Part shown: one piece after another, positions 27,320-35,701 of the stretch
Position numbering within the stretch: the first letter of the stretch is position 1
How the letters are laid out: each line of letters starts with the position of its first letter
DNA from: Alteromonas ponticola
GTDB lineage: Bacteria; Pseudomonadota; Gammaproteobacteria; Enterobacterales; Alteromonadaceae
Reading direction: 5' to 3'
Assembly (NCBI RefSeq): GCF_012911815.1
Contig: NZ_JAATNW010000006.1
Span: 310,001 to 374,000, forward strand
DNA: 64,000 bases
Position numbers and translations under genes: made by a program
The notes under the pieces: generated by a model
The model's database searches: none
What the model saw: only the letters and a program-made list of their open reading frames with translations
Told to the model about the DNA's origin: nothing

Positions 27320-27961
27320 CTATTGGGATTGTCGCGAGGCATGCGCAAGGCGAAGCAATTTTTCGCGCCACTCAGGATCCAATCCATCGTGGTCCGCCAG
27401 CGAAGACGCCATTGCTTTATCTTTGGTGACGAACAGACAGGCAATCATCTCTTTGATGGTAGTGGCATTATCTACTCGCGATAACAGGGAAACCGAAGAG
27501 TGTTGGTGGATTTTCCCTTCCTGTTCTACCCGATAATACCAGCCTGTAATTTGCTGCTGACTGACAAAACGATCGAGATTGGCGATGCCATACCGATGTG
27601 AAATCTTGTTACACGGACTACGCGGAGCATTGACCTGCAGAATTACTTCACCAAACAGATAGCGATCACCAATGCACACATTGCCATCGTGCATACCTTC
27701 GACCAGTAAATTTTCACCTATACTGCCGGGGGGAAAGTGACCCTCAGGGTAATGCGCTTTCAACACCTCATAGTTTTCCATAGCGTATTGGTGTAACACC
27801 TTTTCAGGCCCGCCATGCAGTTTTTTATTTCCTTGTTCGTCCTCTAAGGTGCCATGCTTGTGAACAGTTAACATGGGTACCGCTGACTTAATGATGCTGC
27901 TTGGCGCTTTACGGGGACCAAAAGGCTGTGGTTTACCTGCGTATAGTCCAAGTATCTTCAT
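27320..27961 (-). CDS. MOSC-domain protein, YiiM-like
   Basis: A 213-residue protein. The start MKILGLYAGKPQPFG at 27961 is preferred because AGGAAG precedes it; an in-frame ATG lies 36 bp further up. The MOSC domain shows KLHGGPEKVLHQYAMENY, then GSIGENLLVEGM and the conserved Cys in PRSPCNKI. YiiM of E. coli binds molybdenum cofactor and reduces N-hydroxylated base analogues such as 6-hydroxylaminopurine; this protein probably acts similarly. It is a single gene. Confidence 0.85.
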   Translation of the reverse strand: MKILGLYAGKPQPFGPRKAPSSIIKSAVPMLTVHKHGTLEDEQGNKKLHGGPEKVLHQYAMENYEVLKAHYPEGHFPPGSIGENLLVEGMHDGNVCIGDRYLFGEVILQVNAPRSPCNKISHRYGIANLDRFVSQQQITGWYYRVEQEGKIHQHSSVSLLSRVDNATTIKEMIACLFVTKDKAMASSLADHDGLDPEWREKLLRLAHASRQSQ

Positions 27962-28080
27962 GTTAGCTTCCTGATTACTCTTGATTTTTTTGTTCATAGT
28001 AAAAAATCTTTTTTCCCATTTAAACCATCATCAAGTAGGCTACGACTAACTACTCAACAATCCAATAATTAATTAGCGAA

Positions 28081-28656
28081 ATGATTGATGCTCAGGCGAG
28101 TGTAGTGGATGCCAGCGAAACTTTCTCTCAGGCAAAAGAAAAAGCGCTGATCCAGGCTGCACAAAAAGGAGATAAACATGCATACCACACGTTGTACGAA
28201 TTGCATGTTAAACGTGTATATGCGCTGTGCTACAGGCTGACAGGGGATCGAGCATTGGCTGAAGACGCCACCCAGGAAGTGTTTATTCAGCTGTGGCGAA
28301 AGTTAACTAACTTTGATGGCCAGAGTCGTTTTACCACCTGGTTACACAGTGTTACCGCCAATGTGACTGTGTCATATATGCGCAAGCAAAGAGGCTGGTT
28401 TCAGCGGATGTTTAATATTGAAGATTCTGCTGCAGAGTACGAGCAGGCAGAATCGTCCAGTGCCGAGGTGGATTTGGAATCATACATTGTACAGTTGCCT
28501 GAACGGGCACGAATGGTTTTTGTACTGCATGCGATAGAAGGTTATCGACATGAAGAGATTGCCGACATGCTAAATATGGCAGTGGGCACCAGTAAGGCGC
28601 AATTTCATCGTGCAAAGCAACTGATGAAAGAGTGGATGGGGTATGGTGATGAGTAA
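28081..28656 (+). CDS. ECF-type RNA polymerase sigma factor
   Basis: A 191-residue sigma-70-like protein of ECF size. Region 2 is LYELHVKRVYALCYRLTGDR and EDATQEVFIQLWRKL (about 40-75). Region 4 is LPERARMVFVLHAIEGYRHEEIADML, with MAVGTSKAQFHRAK as the DNA-reading helix (about 145-185). The stop overlaps the next gene, whose product looks like its membrane partner, and a DUF4097 protein follows, forming a three-gene operon. ECF factors next to DUF4097 genes are thought to answer envelope stress. The target promoters are not identified here. Confidence 0.92.
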   Translation: MIDAQASVVDASETFSQAKEKALIQAAQKGDKHAYHTLYELHVKRVYALCYRLTGDRALAEDATQEVFIQLWRKLTNFDGQSRFTTWLHSVTANVTVSYMRKQRGWFQRMFNIEDSAAEYEQAESSSAEVDLESYIVQLPERARMVFVLHAIEGYRHEEIADMLNMAVGTSKAQFHRAKQLMKEWMGYGDE

Positions 28657-29146
28657 ATTTGAACATGACTTGCAGCAGCAGCTTGATTCGCTGTCGCAAG
28701 AAAAACAACCGCAACGAGACTTGTGGAAAGGCATTGAGTTAAGTCTTGAGGCCGATCGTAAGGAAGTAACTGAATCCGGTTTTCATGGCAAACACGTTGC
28801 CCTGGCAGCCAGTGTCGCATTGGTAGCGATGGTGAGTTGGTTTACGCTAAAACCTTTCTCGCCCGACTCTCAAGATACTCTTAATGGGCAAACACTGGTC
28901 CAGGCATTGAGCAACCAACATGAACAACAAATGGACGCATTGCTGGTGAAGTTCGAAGGCCAGCCTGCGGTGACCCAGAATTGGAAACAGCAGCTGCAAG
29001 AATTAGACAGCGCGGCAAATGCAATTAAGGCCGCGTTGGAAGAAGATCCTGACAATACAGCATTACTTAAAATGCTTCAGAACGTCTATCAGCAACAAAT
29101 GATGTTAGTTGAGCGAGTGCACGCGCCCAAATGGCAGCAAATTTAA
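28643..29146 (+). CDS. Single-pass membrane protein, probable anti-sigma factor
   Basis: A 167-residue protein whose start overlaps the sigma gene by 14 bp (ATG at 28643 or 28649). Residues 1-45 are cytoplasmic, with the QPQRDLWKGIE motif common in partners of this sigma group. One membrane segment follows (about 49-68, VALAASVALVAMVSWF), then a periplasmic helical region rich in Gln and Glu. It lacks the HxxxCxxC of zinc anti-sigma factors. The anti-sigma role is inferred from position and layout. Confidence 0.75.
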   Translation: MVMSKFEHDLQQQLDSLSQEKQPQRDLWKGIELSLEADRKEVTESGFHGKHVALAASVALVAMVSWFTLKPFSPDSQDTLNGQTLVQALSNQHEQQMDALLVKFEGQPAVTQNWKQQLQELDSAANAIKAALEEDPDNTALLKMLQNVYQQQMMLVERVHAPKWQQI

Positions 29147-29162
29147 GGTAAAGGTGAATAAA

Positions 29163-30152
29163 ATGAGTTTCATTAAGAATTGTCAAACAAACACAAGCGT
29201 GCAATTAAAGTGGACGCTGGGTATAGGACTGTTTTTATTAAGTTGGGGGGTCAGTGCTGGACAAAAAGTTGACCAGTCCCTGGAAGCCAGCGACCAGCCA
29301 TTTGTAGAAATTGAGCATATGAATGGCAAAGCGGTCATCAAAGGATGGAACAAAAATGAAGTCAGGGTAACGGGTGAATTGGGTGATCACACAGAAGACT
29401 TTGAATTCACCGGAAATAATAATGAGATTACGATTGAAGTGGAAGTAAAGCGCCATCGCAACGGATGGAAATGGAATAACGATATCGACGGCGATGATCT
29501 GACAATCTATGTACCTTTTGGCAGCAAAATAAGTTACACCTCGATTAATGCGTCAGTCAAAGTGTATGAAATTTCAGGTAAAACTAATGTTGAGGTAGTG
29601 AACGGTAATGTCGACCTATATGAATTAACCGGCAAAGTGGACGTTGAATCGGTTAATGGAGATATAGACATGAAAGGCGTCGATGCGCTGTTAAGATTGG
29701 AATCGGTTAACGGTGATGTTACCGGCGACCACATTGGGGAACAAGAAGCCCGATTTGAATCAGTAAATGGTGAAATAGAGGTAACGTCAAAAAGTCCAGA
29801 CATAACCGTAGATACCGTCAACGGCGATATGAAATTGAAACTGGCTGATATCAAACAAGCCAGGCTAAATACGGTAAATGGCCGTATCGAGGCTTCAATG
29901 AATTTGCTCGACAGTGGCGATGTAAATGCCTCAACCGTAGGTGGCAGAGTTGAGCTTACTTTTCAGAAGAATGTTTCTGCACGATTTGACGTAGAAGCAC
30001 ACGCAGGTGGCAGTATTGACAACAACATCAGTTCAGACCGCATGATGAAAGCCAAGTACGGCCCCCGTCGCTGGCTGGAGTTTTCCCATAACGGTGGTTC
30101 TGCAAACGTGGATATTTCTACGGTAAGTGGTCGGGTTGTGTTGAATAATTAA
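29163..30152 (+). CDS. DUF4097-family secreted beta-helical protein
   Basis: A 329-residue protein starting at ATG 29163, 5 bp after AAGGTG; a longer frame starts at 29109 inside the anti-sigma gene. After a signal peptide (cleavage near SAG) it is built from short beta repeats with a recurring VNGD/VNG turn (for example VEVVNGNVDLYELTG, VESVNGDIDMKG, ESVNGDVTG), as in DUF4097 putative adhesins. The repeat period of about 20 residues suggests a right-handed beta-helix or roll. Third gene of the sigma operon; probably an envelope protein controlled by that sigma. Exact role unknown. Confidence 0.85.
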   Translation: MSFIKNCQTNTSVQLKWTLGIGLFLLSWGVSAGQKVDQSLEASDQPFVEIEHMNGKAVIKGWNKNEVRVTGELGDHTEDFEFTGNNNEITIEVEVKRHRNGWKWNNDIDGDDLTIYVPFGSKISYTSINASVKVYEISGKTNVEVVNGNVDLYELTGKVDVESVNGDIDMKGVDALLRLESVNGDVTGDHIGEQEARFESVNGEIEVTSKSPDITVDTVNGDMKLKLADIKQARLNTVNGRIEASMNLLDSGDVNASTVGGRVELTFQKNVSARFDVEAHAGGSIDNNISSDRMMKAKYGPRRWLEFSHNGGSANVDISTVSGRVVLNN

Positions 30153-30180
30153 CTTAGCTTCAATGTCCACTTGAACATAA

Positions 30181-30210
30181 AAAAACAGGTGCTGCTGCAC
30201 CTGTTTTTTT
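30181..30210. terminator. Bidirectional terminator between the sigma operon and the receptor array
   Basis: ACAGGTGC and GCACCTGT pair around TGCT with A- and T-runs on both sides. The T run touches the stop codon of the last gene of the minus-strand array. Confidence 0.92.
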
Positions 30211-31975
30211 ATGCCTTTATTTCGCCTAAAAAAAGTCTGGTTTTAAGGTTGTCACTGCAAGCATCTATCGTTCTTTTCACTTTACTTTTATTCAACCTCT
30301 GTACCGGTGACGTTCTGAAGACAAAGTCGCTTGCTATTAAGGTTCCTTGTATTTTAGTTATTCTGTCATGCACTTTGTCAGTGTCATCACCTTCTAGTAT
30401 TAACGCGAGCACAGTACCACTGAAGCGACCGATACTTTCAGTTGGTTTAAGCTGGTATCGAATTTGTTTTGCAAACGATGAGAGTAGATTTTCAAATAGA
30501 CTTAGATCGTTACGTAATTTTAATTCAATAAGTAGAACGTAACTGTTGCTATACATTGCAGGTACGCCTTTCGCTCGCTGGTAAAAAGCCAACATATTGT
30601 AGGCGCCGGTAGTTGTATCTACCTGCTGAGAAATATAGGTGTCTTGGTTGCGACGGTAAACATTGAGGTAAATCAGCCAGATAATAATACTGGTCACCAG
30701 CAATATTATACCTGCAATAAGAGTCGTCCGACTTTCACCGATAAGAAATTCAGAGGAACTAATTTGATTAGTTATTCGTTTTTTACTCAATTTAGATGTC
30801 AGATCACTTATGGTTTCCCAGGGAATGGACTGGTGAGTGTCAGCGATCAAATTAATCGCTTTTTTATAAAGGCTGACCGATTTTTCATGGTCACCTTCAG
30901 ATTCTGCAATGCGGGCTTCAGATAAAATAAAGTCATAATTTAAATAATTGCTTAGCTTGCCTAGACTCTGTTCCTCGCGCGAAAATCTTAAGTACTTTTT
31001 AGCCTCAGCAATTTCGTTTTTTTTGATTTTTATGCGTGCAAGAAGCAAGTAATCGTAAGCGTAGCCTTCCATACCTGCGTAGTGATTATCCTGTTGAACT
31101 TTAATGGCTTCGCGTACAAACTCCTCCGCTAAATCAAATTGTCTCATCTCTAATGCGACTTCCGAGGAGTATAGATAGCTTTTACTTATGCCCCATATAT
31201 CATTGTCTTGTTTAGCTAGTTGAACACTTTTTAATAAAAGCTGCAGAGCTTCATTATACCGACCTAATGCGCTGAGTGGCCAAACCATACAATGCGCAAC
31301 GGTATGAATATCATGATAATTTTTGGGTAGGGAATCTTCATACATTTTACAGTAAGTAATGGATCTTTCATGTTGTTTCAGTTGATTAAAAGCAGATGCC
31401 AAATCGTTGTAAACACTTTGCAGCGGATAGTCGAAGGATATTTCTGCATATTCATAGAGAGGGGCATTATCAACTATTTCAAGCAATCTAATTAATGCCG
31501 AAACCGCAAAACCATTCCCTAATTCTAGATCGACGATGATACCCATTGCATAAAGGTAAATCCTTTCCCAACCATTACTTTCCGCTTGTCTTGCGTAGTA
31601 TTCAAGTTGTCTAACTTTTTCAGCAATTGTATTTTCATTGTAGATAATTTGACGAACTCTATATTCAAGTTCGATTTCAGGATAATTACTTTTAAGCGAA
31701 ATTAAGTCAGTCTCATCTAATTCAACAGCGTCTTCTGCACGATGAGAAACCGTTGTTATTGAGTTAATGAAATATCTGCCAAGCGGAGTACTGCTATCAA
31801 AGATGGAGGAGTTTTGAAGTGCTTCGAAACTTTCATAATAGCTTAATCTAAGAATTCTTGAGCGTTCTTGTTCATACTTCAGCTGTTCAGACGCACTAAC
31901 GCTCATAGTCGAAAAACATAAAATCACTGCGCAAAAAATAAATTTAAGCTGTGAAAAAAGTGTAGAAGTACTCAT
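30209..31975 (-). CDS. Array gene 1 (type A): TPR-like receptor with degenerate GGDEF domain
   Basis: A 588-residue protein and last in transcription order of five tandem paralogues. A signal peptide (to about SVSAS, residue 29) is followed by a conserved N-terminal region (YEQERSRILRLSYYESFEAL, STPLGRYFINSITTVSHRAE). TPR-like helical pairs follow (about 190-400; LSALGRYNEALQLLLKSV, MRQFDLAEEFVREAIKV), then one membrane segment (about 418-440). The 148-residue cytoplasmic domain aligns with GGDEF: DTTTGAYN for DxLTGxxN, and IGRFSGTVLALIL where the GGDEF signature should be. Cyclase activity is therefore very unlikely. The output domain is nearly identical to that of array gene 2 at DNA level. 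An 85-bp gap separates it from gene 2. Confidence 0.85.
   Translation of the reverse strand: MSTSTLFSQLKFIFCAVILCFSTMSVSASEQLKYEQERSRILRLSYYESFEALQNSSIFDSSTPLGRYFINSITTVSHRAEDAVELDETDLISLKSNYPEIELEYRVRQIIYNENTIAEKVRQLEYYARQAESNGWERIYLYAMGIIVDLELGNGFAVSALIRLLEIVDNAPLYEYAEISFDYPLQSVYNDLASAFNQLKQHERSITYCKMYEDSLPKNYHDIHTVAHCMVWPLSALGRYNEALQLLLKSVQLAKQDNDIWGISKSYLYSSEVALEMRQFDLAEEFVREAIKVQQDNHYAGMEGYAYDYLLLARIKIKKNEIAEAKKYLRFSREEQSLGKLSNYLNYDFILSEARIAESEGDHEKSVSLYKKAINLIADTHQSIPWETISDLTSKLSKKRITNQISSSEFLIGESRTTLIAGIILLVTSIIIWLIYLNVYRRNQDTYISQQVDTTTGAYNMLAFYQRAKGVPAMYSNSYVLLIELKLRNDLSLFENLLSSFAKQIRYQLKPTESIGRFSGTVLALILEGDDTDKVHDRITKIQGTLIASDFVFRTSPVQRLNKSKVKRTIDACSDNLKTRLFLGEIKA
30300..30720. repeat. 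Near-identical block shared with 32152-32572 (output domains of array genes 1 and 2)
   Basis: The roughly 420 bp encoding the membrane segment and most of the degenerate GGDEF domain of gene 1 match gene 2 at a constant offset of 1852 bp without indels. By eye I count about a dozen differences from 30309 on. Flanking parts of the two genes are far less similar. Confidence 0.85.
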
Positions 31976-32060
31976 GTAAACTTTTACCCTTGCTAATTTA
32001 TTTTCTTGGTCGTCAATGGTAAAAATGACTTCTAACTAATCACGTTAACGCTTTGCAGTC

Positions 32061-33827
32061 TCATGCTTTCAACTTATCTGCAAAAGACTCATTTCTAAGG
32101 CATTGCCAGCATGCATCTACTGCATTTTTAGTCTTCTTTCTATTTAATCTTTGCATCGGTGACATTCTGAAGACAAAGTCGCTTGCTATTAAAGTTCCTT
32201 GTATTTTAGTTATTCTGTCATGCACTTTGTCAGTGTCATCACCTTCTAGTATTAACGCGAGCAAAGTACCACTGAAGCGACCGATACTTTCAGTTGGTTT
32301 AAGCTGGTATCGAATTTGTTTTGCAAACGATGAGAACAGATTTTCAAATAGACTTAGATCGTTATGTAATTTTAATTCAATAAGTAGAACGTAACTGTTG
32401 CTATATATTGCAGGTACGACTTTCGCTCGCTGGTAAAAAGCCGACATATTGTAGGCGCCGGTATTTGTATCTACCTGCTGAGAAATATAGGTGTCTTGGT
32501 TGCGACGGTAAACATTGAGGTAAATCAGCCAGATAATAATACCGGTCACTAGCAATATTATACCTGCAATAAAAGTAATTCGGCTTTTATCGCTTAGGAA
32601 TTCAGAGTAAATAGTTTGATTAGCTATTCTTTTTTCATTTAATTTAGATGTCAGATCACTTATGGTTTCCCAGCGAAATGATTGTTGAGTGTCAGCGATC
32701 AAATCTATTAACTTTTTATAAATGACTACCGATTTTTCATAGTCATCTTCAGATTCTGCAATGCGTGCCTCCGCTAACATAAAATCATTGTTAATCACGT
32801 TGCTTATTGAAGGTACTTTGATTGCTTGATGTGATAATTCAAGATACTTTTTAGCTTGAGCTATTTCATTTGTTTTGGTTTTTATGCGTGCAAGTGTTAA
32901 ATATCCATAAGCATAACCACCTGTATTTGCGTAGTTATGCTCCTGCAGCAAATTTAATGAATTATGTACCAATTCTTCTGCTAAATCGTACTGTTCCATC
33001 CTTCGTGCGATTTCTGCGGAGTATAAGTAATTTGTTATCAACCCGAGGGCATCGTTCTCTTGTTTAATTTGGTGAATATTTTTAGACAAAAGTTGCAGGG
33101 CTTCACTGTATCGACCTAATGCGGCGAGCGGCCAGACCTGGCAATTGTCCACTTGAGGAAAATAGGTGTCGGTTTTTGGCAGTGAATCTTTAAACATTTG
33201 ACAGTAAGTAATGGCTCGATCATTCTGACCTAATTGGTAAAATGCAATCGAAAGATCGTTGTAAACACTTTGCAGGGGGTAGTCCATAGTTTGTTCTACA
33301 TGCTCATAGATTGGGGCGCTATCAACTATTTTAAGCATTCGAATTAATGCCGAAAGAACCATTCCCTGTCCAAGCTCTATATCAACGATGCTGCCTATTG
33401 CGTAATGATAAATCCTCTTCCAACCCGCATTTTTCGCTTTATGCGCATACATTTCAAGTTTTTTAATCTGTTTTGAAATCACTGTTTCCTTGTCGTTAAC
33501 TATGTGAATTCTATATTCAAGTTCGATTTCAGGATATTCACGCTTAAGCGAAATTAGATCAGCTGCGCTTAATTCTGTAGCATCTTGTGCGCGATGAGTA
33601 AGACTTGTAATTGAATAAATAAAAGACCTGCCTAGCGGCGTACTGCTATCAAAGACAGTGGAATTTTGAAGTGCTTCATAAATTTCATGATGTTTTAATC
33701 TAAGAATTTTTGAACGTTCTTGTTCATACTTAATTTGTTCTGATGCATCAACACGCAAAGATGAAAAGTATAAGACTACTATACAAAAAATAAATTTAAG
33801 CAGTGAAAAATGCGGATAAGCCGTCAC
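32061..33827 (-). CDS. Array gene 2 (type A): TPR-like receptor with degenerate GGDEF domain
   Basis: A 588-residue paralogue of gene 1 with the same layout: signal peptide (to about RVDAS), the N-terminal motifs YEQERSKILRLKHHEIYEAL and STPLGRSFIYSITSLTHRAQ, TPR-like helices, one membrane segment (about 418-440) and a cytoplasmic pseudo-GGDEF domain with DTNTGAYN and IGRFSGTLLALIL. The sensor half is only moderately similar to gene 1, while the membrane and output part is nearly the same DNA. The GTG start overlaps the TGA stop of array gene 3 (GTGA), so the two are translationally coupled as a B-A pair. Confidence 0.85.
   Translation of the reverse strand: MTAYPHFSLLKFIFCIVVLYFSSLRVDASEQIKYEQERSKILRLKHHEIYEALQNSTVFDSSTPLGRSFIYSITSLTHRAQDATELSAADLISLKREYPEIELEYRIHIVNDKETVISKQIKKLEMYAHKAKNAGWKRIYHYAIGSIVDIELGQGMVLSALIRMLKIVDSAPIYEHVEQTMDYPLQSVYNDLSIAFYQLGQNDRAITYCQMFKDSLPKTDTYFPQVDNCQVWPLAALGRYSEALQLLSKNIHQIKQENDALGLITNYLYSAEIARRMEQYDLAEELVHNSLNLLQEHNYANTGGYAYGYLTLARIKTKTNEIAQAKKYLELSHQAIKVPSISNVINNDFMLAEARIAESEDDYEKSVVIYKKLIDLIADTQQSFRWETISDLTSKLNEKRIANQTIYSEFLSDKSRITFIAGIILLVTGIIIWLIYLNVYRRNQDTYISQQVDTNTGAYNMSAFYQRAKVVPAIYSNSYVLLIELKLHNDLSLFENLFSSFAKQIRYQLKPTESIGRFSGTLLALILEGDDTDKVHDRITKIQGTLIASDFVFRMSPMQRLNRKKTKNAVDACWQCLRNESFADKLKA
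32152..32572. repeat. Near-identical block shared with 30300-30720
   Basis: Second copy of the block covering the membrane segment and output domain in array genes 1 and 2. It points to recent duplication or gene conversion limited to the output half. Confidence 0.85.
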
Positions 33828-35563
33828 GAAAATTGATTCCCTTCGCTTTGCTGCAATTGTTCTTCCATGTTTTCAGCGCATTTTATAATCAGTTGATTAA
33901 GGTTCATTTGGTCACAATATTTAGCTACCACAACTGCTGTTTTTGTTTCACCGATAAGACCTTTAATCGCCAGGGCCATTATTTTATCTAAACGTTCCTG
34001 AGCATCTATTTGCGATTTTTTTCCAAACCAAAATAAAAAAGTATTTCCTTCATAACGCCCTACTATATCGCCTTTGCCAAGCATAGGCTGTATAAGCTTT
34101 GACCATTCAGCTAAGGGGTTGGTAATATTTTCATCGATTATAAAATTGGAAATATTTAGTAGTGCTATCGTGCCTGTCTTCTCGCTTTGCGCTCTCTGTG
34201 CAACTAATTTTGATATATACCCATGATTATATACACCGGTCAAATGGTCGATTTTTAAATACTTGTCTGCTATGACCCTATTTTTTGCAGCATTGTAATA
34301 AAGCAAAATGCTGAAAAGGGTGGTTATAACAGCCGTCATCAGAATTATTTTGAGAATAGTTAGGCGAGACTCTTCCTGCTTTGCTTTTATTCGCAAATAC
34401 TCGATTTCCTGATTGTCTAATTCTGACGATATACTCTCAATTTTTTTCCAAGGTAAAGAAGGGATAGTTTCATATTTAACATCATATAGTCTTTCATAAA
34501 GCTGAAATGCAGATTCAAAATTTCCATTCGCCTCTGCAATCTCTCCCTGAATTCGTAGTAATCTTTGCATATGGTGTTTACTATTTTCCAACAACCCTAT
34601 GTTTTGCTCTGCGACGCCTGCGTATTTTTCCGCTTCTTCTATGTGGCCCACCTTTAAATGTATCTGCGCAAGTAATAGGCTAACGTCAAAAATATCGTCT
34701 GACTGTGGGTTGGGCTTCTCGTTAAGTAGGGCATGCGCCTTTTCACCCAAATTCTTCGCCTCTTTCAATCGCTCTGATTCAAGAAGAGCTTCTGCGTGTA
34801 GCAGTGAGGCAGTGAAAGCATAAGGAGCGTAAACTGAATCTGTAGGCAGGGTCTCTAGCGAGGCAAATGCTACGTCATGTTGGCCTAATCGAATCTGCGC
34901 CCTAATCTCACACAGTGCTCCCTGTAGTTCACCCTCACCAGTGTCAGTCAGGGATGCTGCAAAGCGCTGGCAGTAATCGAGTGATTTCTCATATTCGCCG
35001 AGATAGTAGAGTGTTGCCGCCATATCTCTGAGCATAAGAGACTTTGGATATTCAAAGTAGGTGTCGTTGAGCCCTATGTCAGGCGCAAAATCAATTTCTT
35101 CGTACAAGCGAAAGAGGGCGTGACCGTAATTCCCCGTTTTCATTTCCAACTCAACCAGTAACGCAGAAAACCAGCGTACCAGACGTGGCCAACCTTGCGA
35201 TTCCGCACGTGTGAGCATGGTTTCAAGCGCGGCAATCTTATCTGTTTCAGCGGCGTGGGATAAATACGTGGTTAACCCCTTATGTTCTGTGTACAACTCT
35301 GGAAAATCAATTTCTAATTGAGCGATATCGTGAGTAGAAAGGGGGGCACTTAATGCATTGTTAACCACGGAGTGAACGGAAAAGCGAAAATACCGTCCCA
35401 ATGACGTAGTGGAATCAAATGGGTCTAATTCAGCTAGGGTTATTTCCCCGGATTTACCAGCAGCTTCCAGAATTTGTTGACGCTTTTCCACATGCGTCTG
35501 TAGATCGGCAGCAAAAACAGAAAAAGAAAAGAAAAGCAAAATCAGGACAACGAAGCAGCGCAT
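33824..35563 (-). CDS. Array gene 3 (type B): TPR-like receptor with degenerate GGDEF domain
   Basis: A 579-residue protein. It has a signal peptide (MRCFVVLILLFFSFSVFAAD), an N-terminal region homologous to type A but distinct (DPFDSTTSLGRYFRFSVHSV, then DFPELYTEHKGLTTYLSHAAE), TPR-like helices (LYYLGEYEKSLDYCQRFAA; VGHIEEAEKYAGVAEQNIG), one membrane segment (about 415-435) and a cytoplasmic GGDEF-like domain. This is the least decayed of the five: DHLTGVYNHGYI is close to the GGDEF start motif, but the signature reads VGRYEGNTFLFWF, with Glu-Gly-Asn in place of Gly-Asp-Glu. First gene of the B-A pair with gene 2; its promoter region is duplicated before gene 5. Confidence 0.85.
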   Translation of the reverse strand: MRCFVVLILLFFSFSVFAADLQTHVEKRQQILEAAGKSGEITLAELDPFDSTTSLGRYFRFSVHSVVNNALSAPLSTHDIAQLEIDFPELYTEHKGLTTYLSHAAETDKIAALETMLTRAESQGWPRLVRWFSALLVELEMKTGNYGHALFRLYEEIDFAPDIGLNDTYFEYPKSLMLRDMAATLYYLGEYEKSLDYCQRFAASLTDTGEGELQGALCEIRAQIRLGQHDVAFASLETLPTDSVYAPYAFTASLLHAEALLESERLKEAKNLGEKAHALLNEKPNPQSDDIFDVSLLLAQIHLKVGHIEEAEKYAGVAEQNIGLLENSKHHMQRLLRIQGEIAEANGNFESAFQLYERLYDVKYETIPSLPWKKIESISSELDNQEIEYLRIKAKQEESRLTILKIILMTAVITTLFSILLYYNAAKNRVIADKYLKIDHLTGVYNHGYISKLVAQRAQSEKTGTIALLNISNFIIDENITNPLAEWSKLIQPMLGKGDIVGRYEGNTFLFWFGKKSQIDAQERLDKIMALAIKGLIGETKTAVVVAKYCDQMNLNQLIIKCAENMEEQLQQSEGNQFS

Positions 35564-35620
35564 TATTAGTATAGTTATGGGCCAGACATGAAATATAGCG
35601 TGGCCCTAGGGGGATTGAAA
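34590..35620. repeat. About 1-kb block shared with 38263-39293 (sensor halves and promoters of array genes 3 and 5)
   Basis: The sensor half and upstream promoter of gene 3 match gene 5 at a constant offset of 3673 bp. The match is near-identical from about 34640 to the start codon and weaker at the inner edge. The similarity breaks down around the membrane segment, beyond which the outputs are unrelated at DNA level. Confidence 0.85.
35592..35620 (-). promoter_or_regulatory. Putative promoter of array gene 3
   Basis: On the minus strand TTTCAA and TATATT are separated by 17 bp, about 30 bp before the start codon. The same arrangement and most of the flanking bases are kept before gene 5. 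The -35 is weak. Confidence 0.45.
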
Positions 35621-35701
35621 GTGCAAATGCCGCAAAATTGAGTTTTCCTTCACATTTCTCACTAAGAGTGTCTTTGCACAACTTAGTTACATCGTCATTT
35701 T

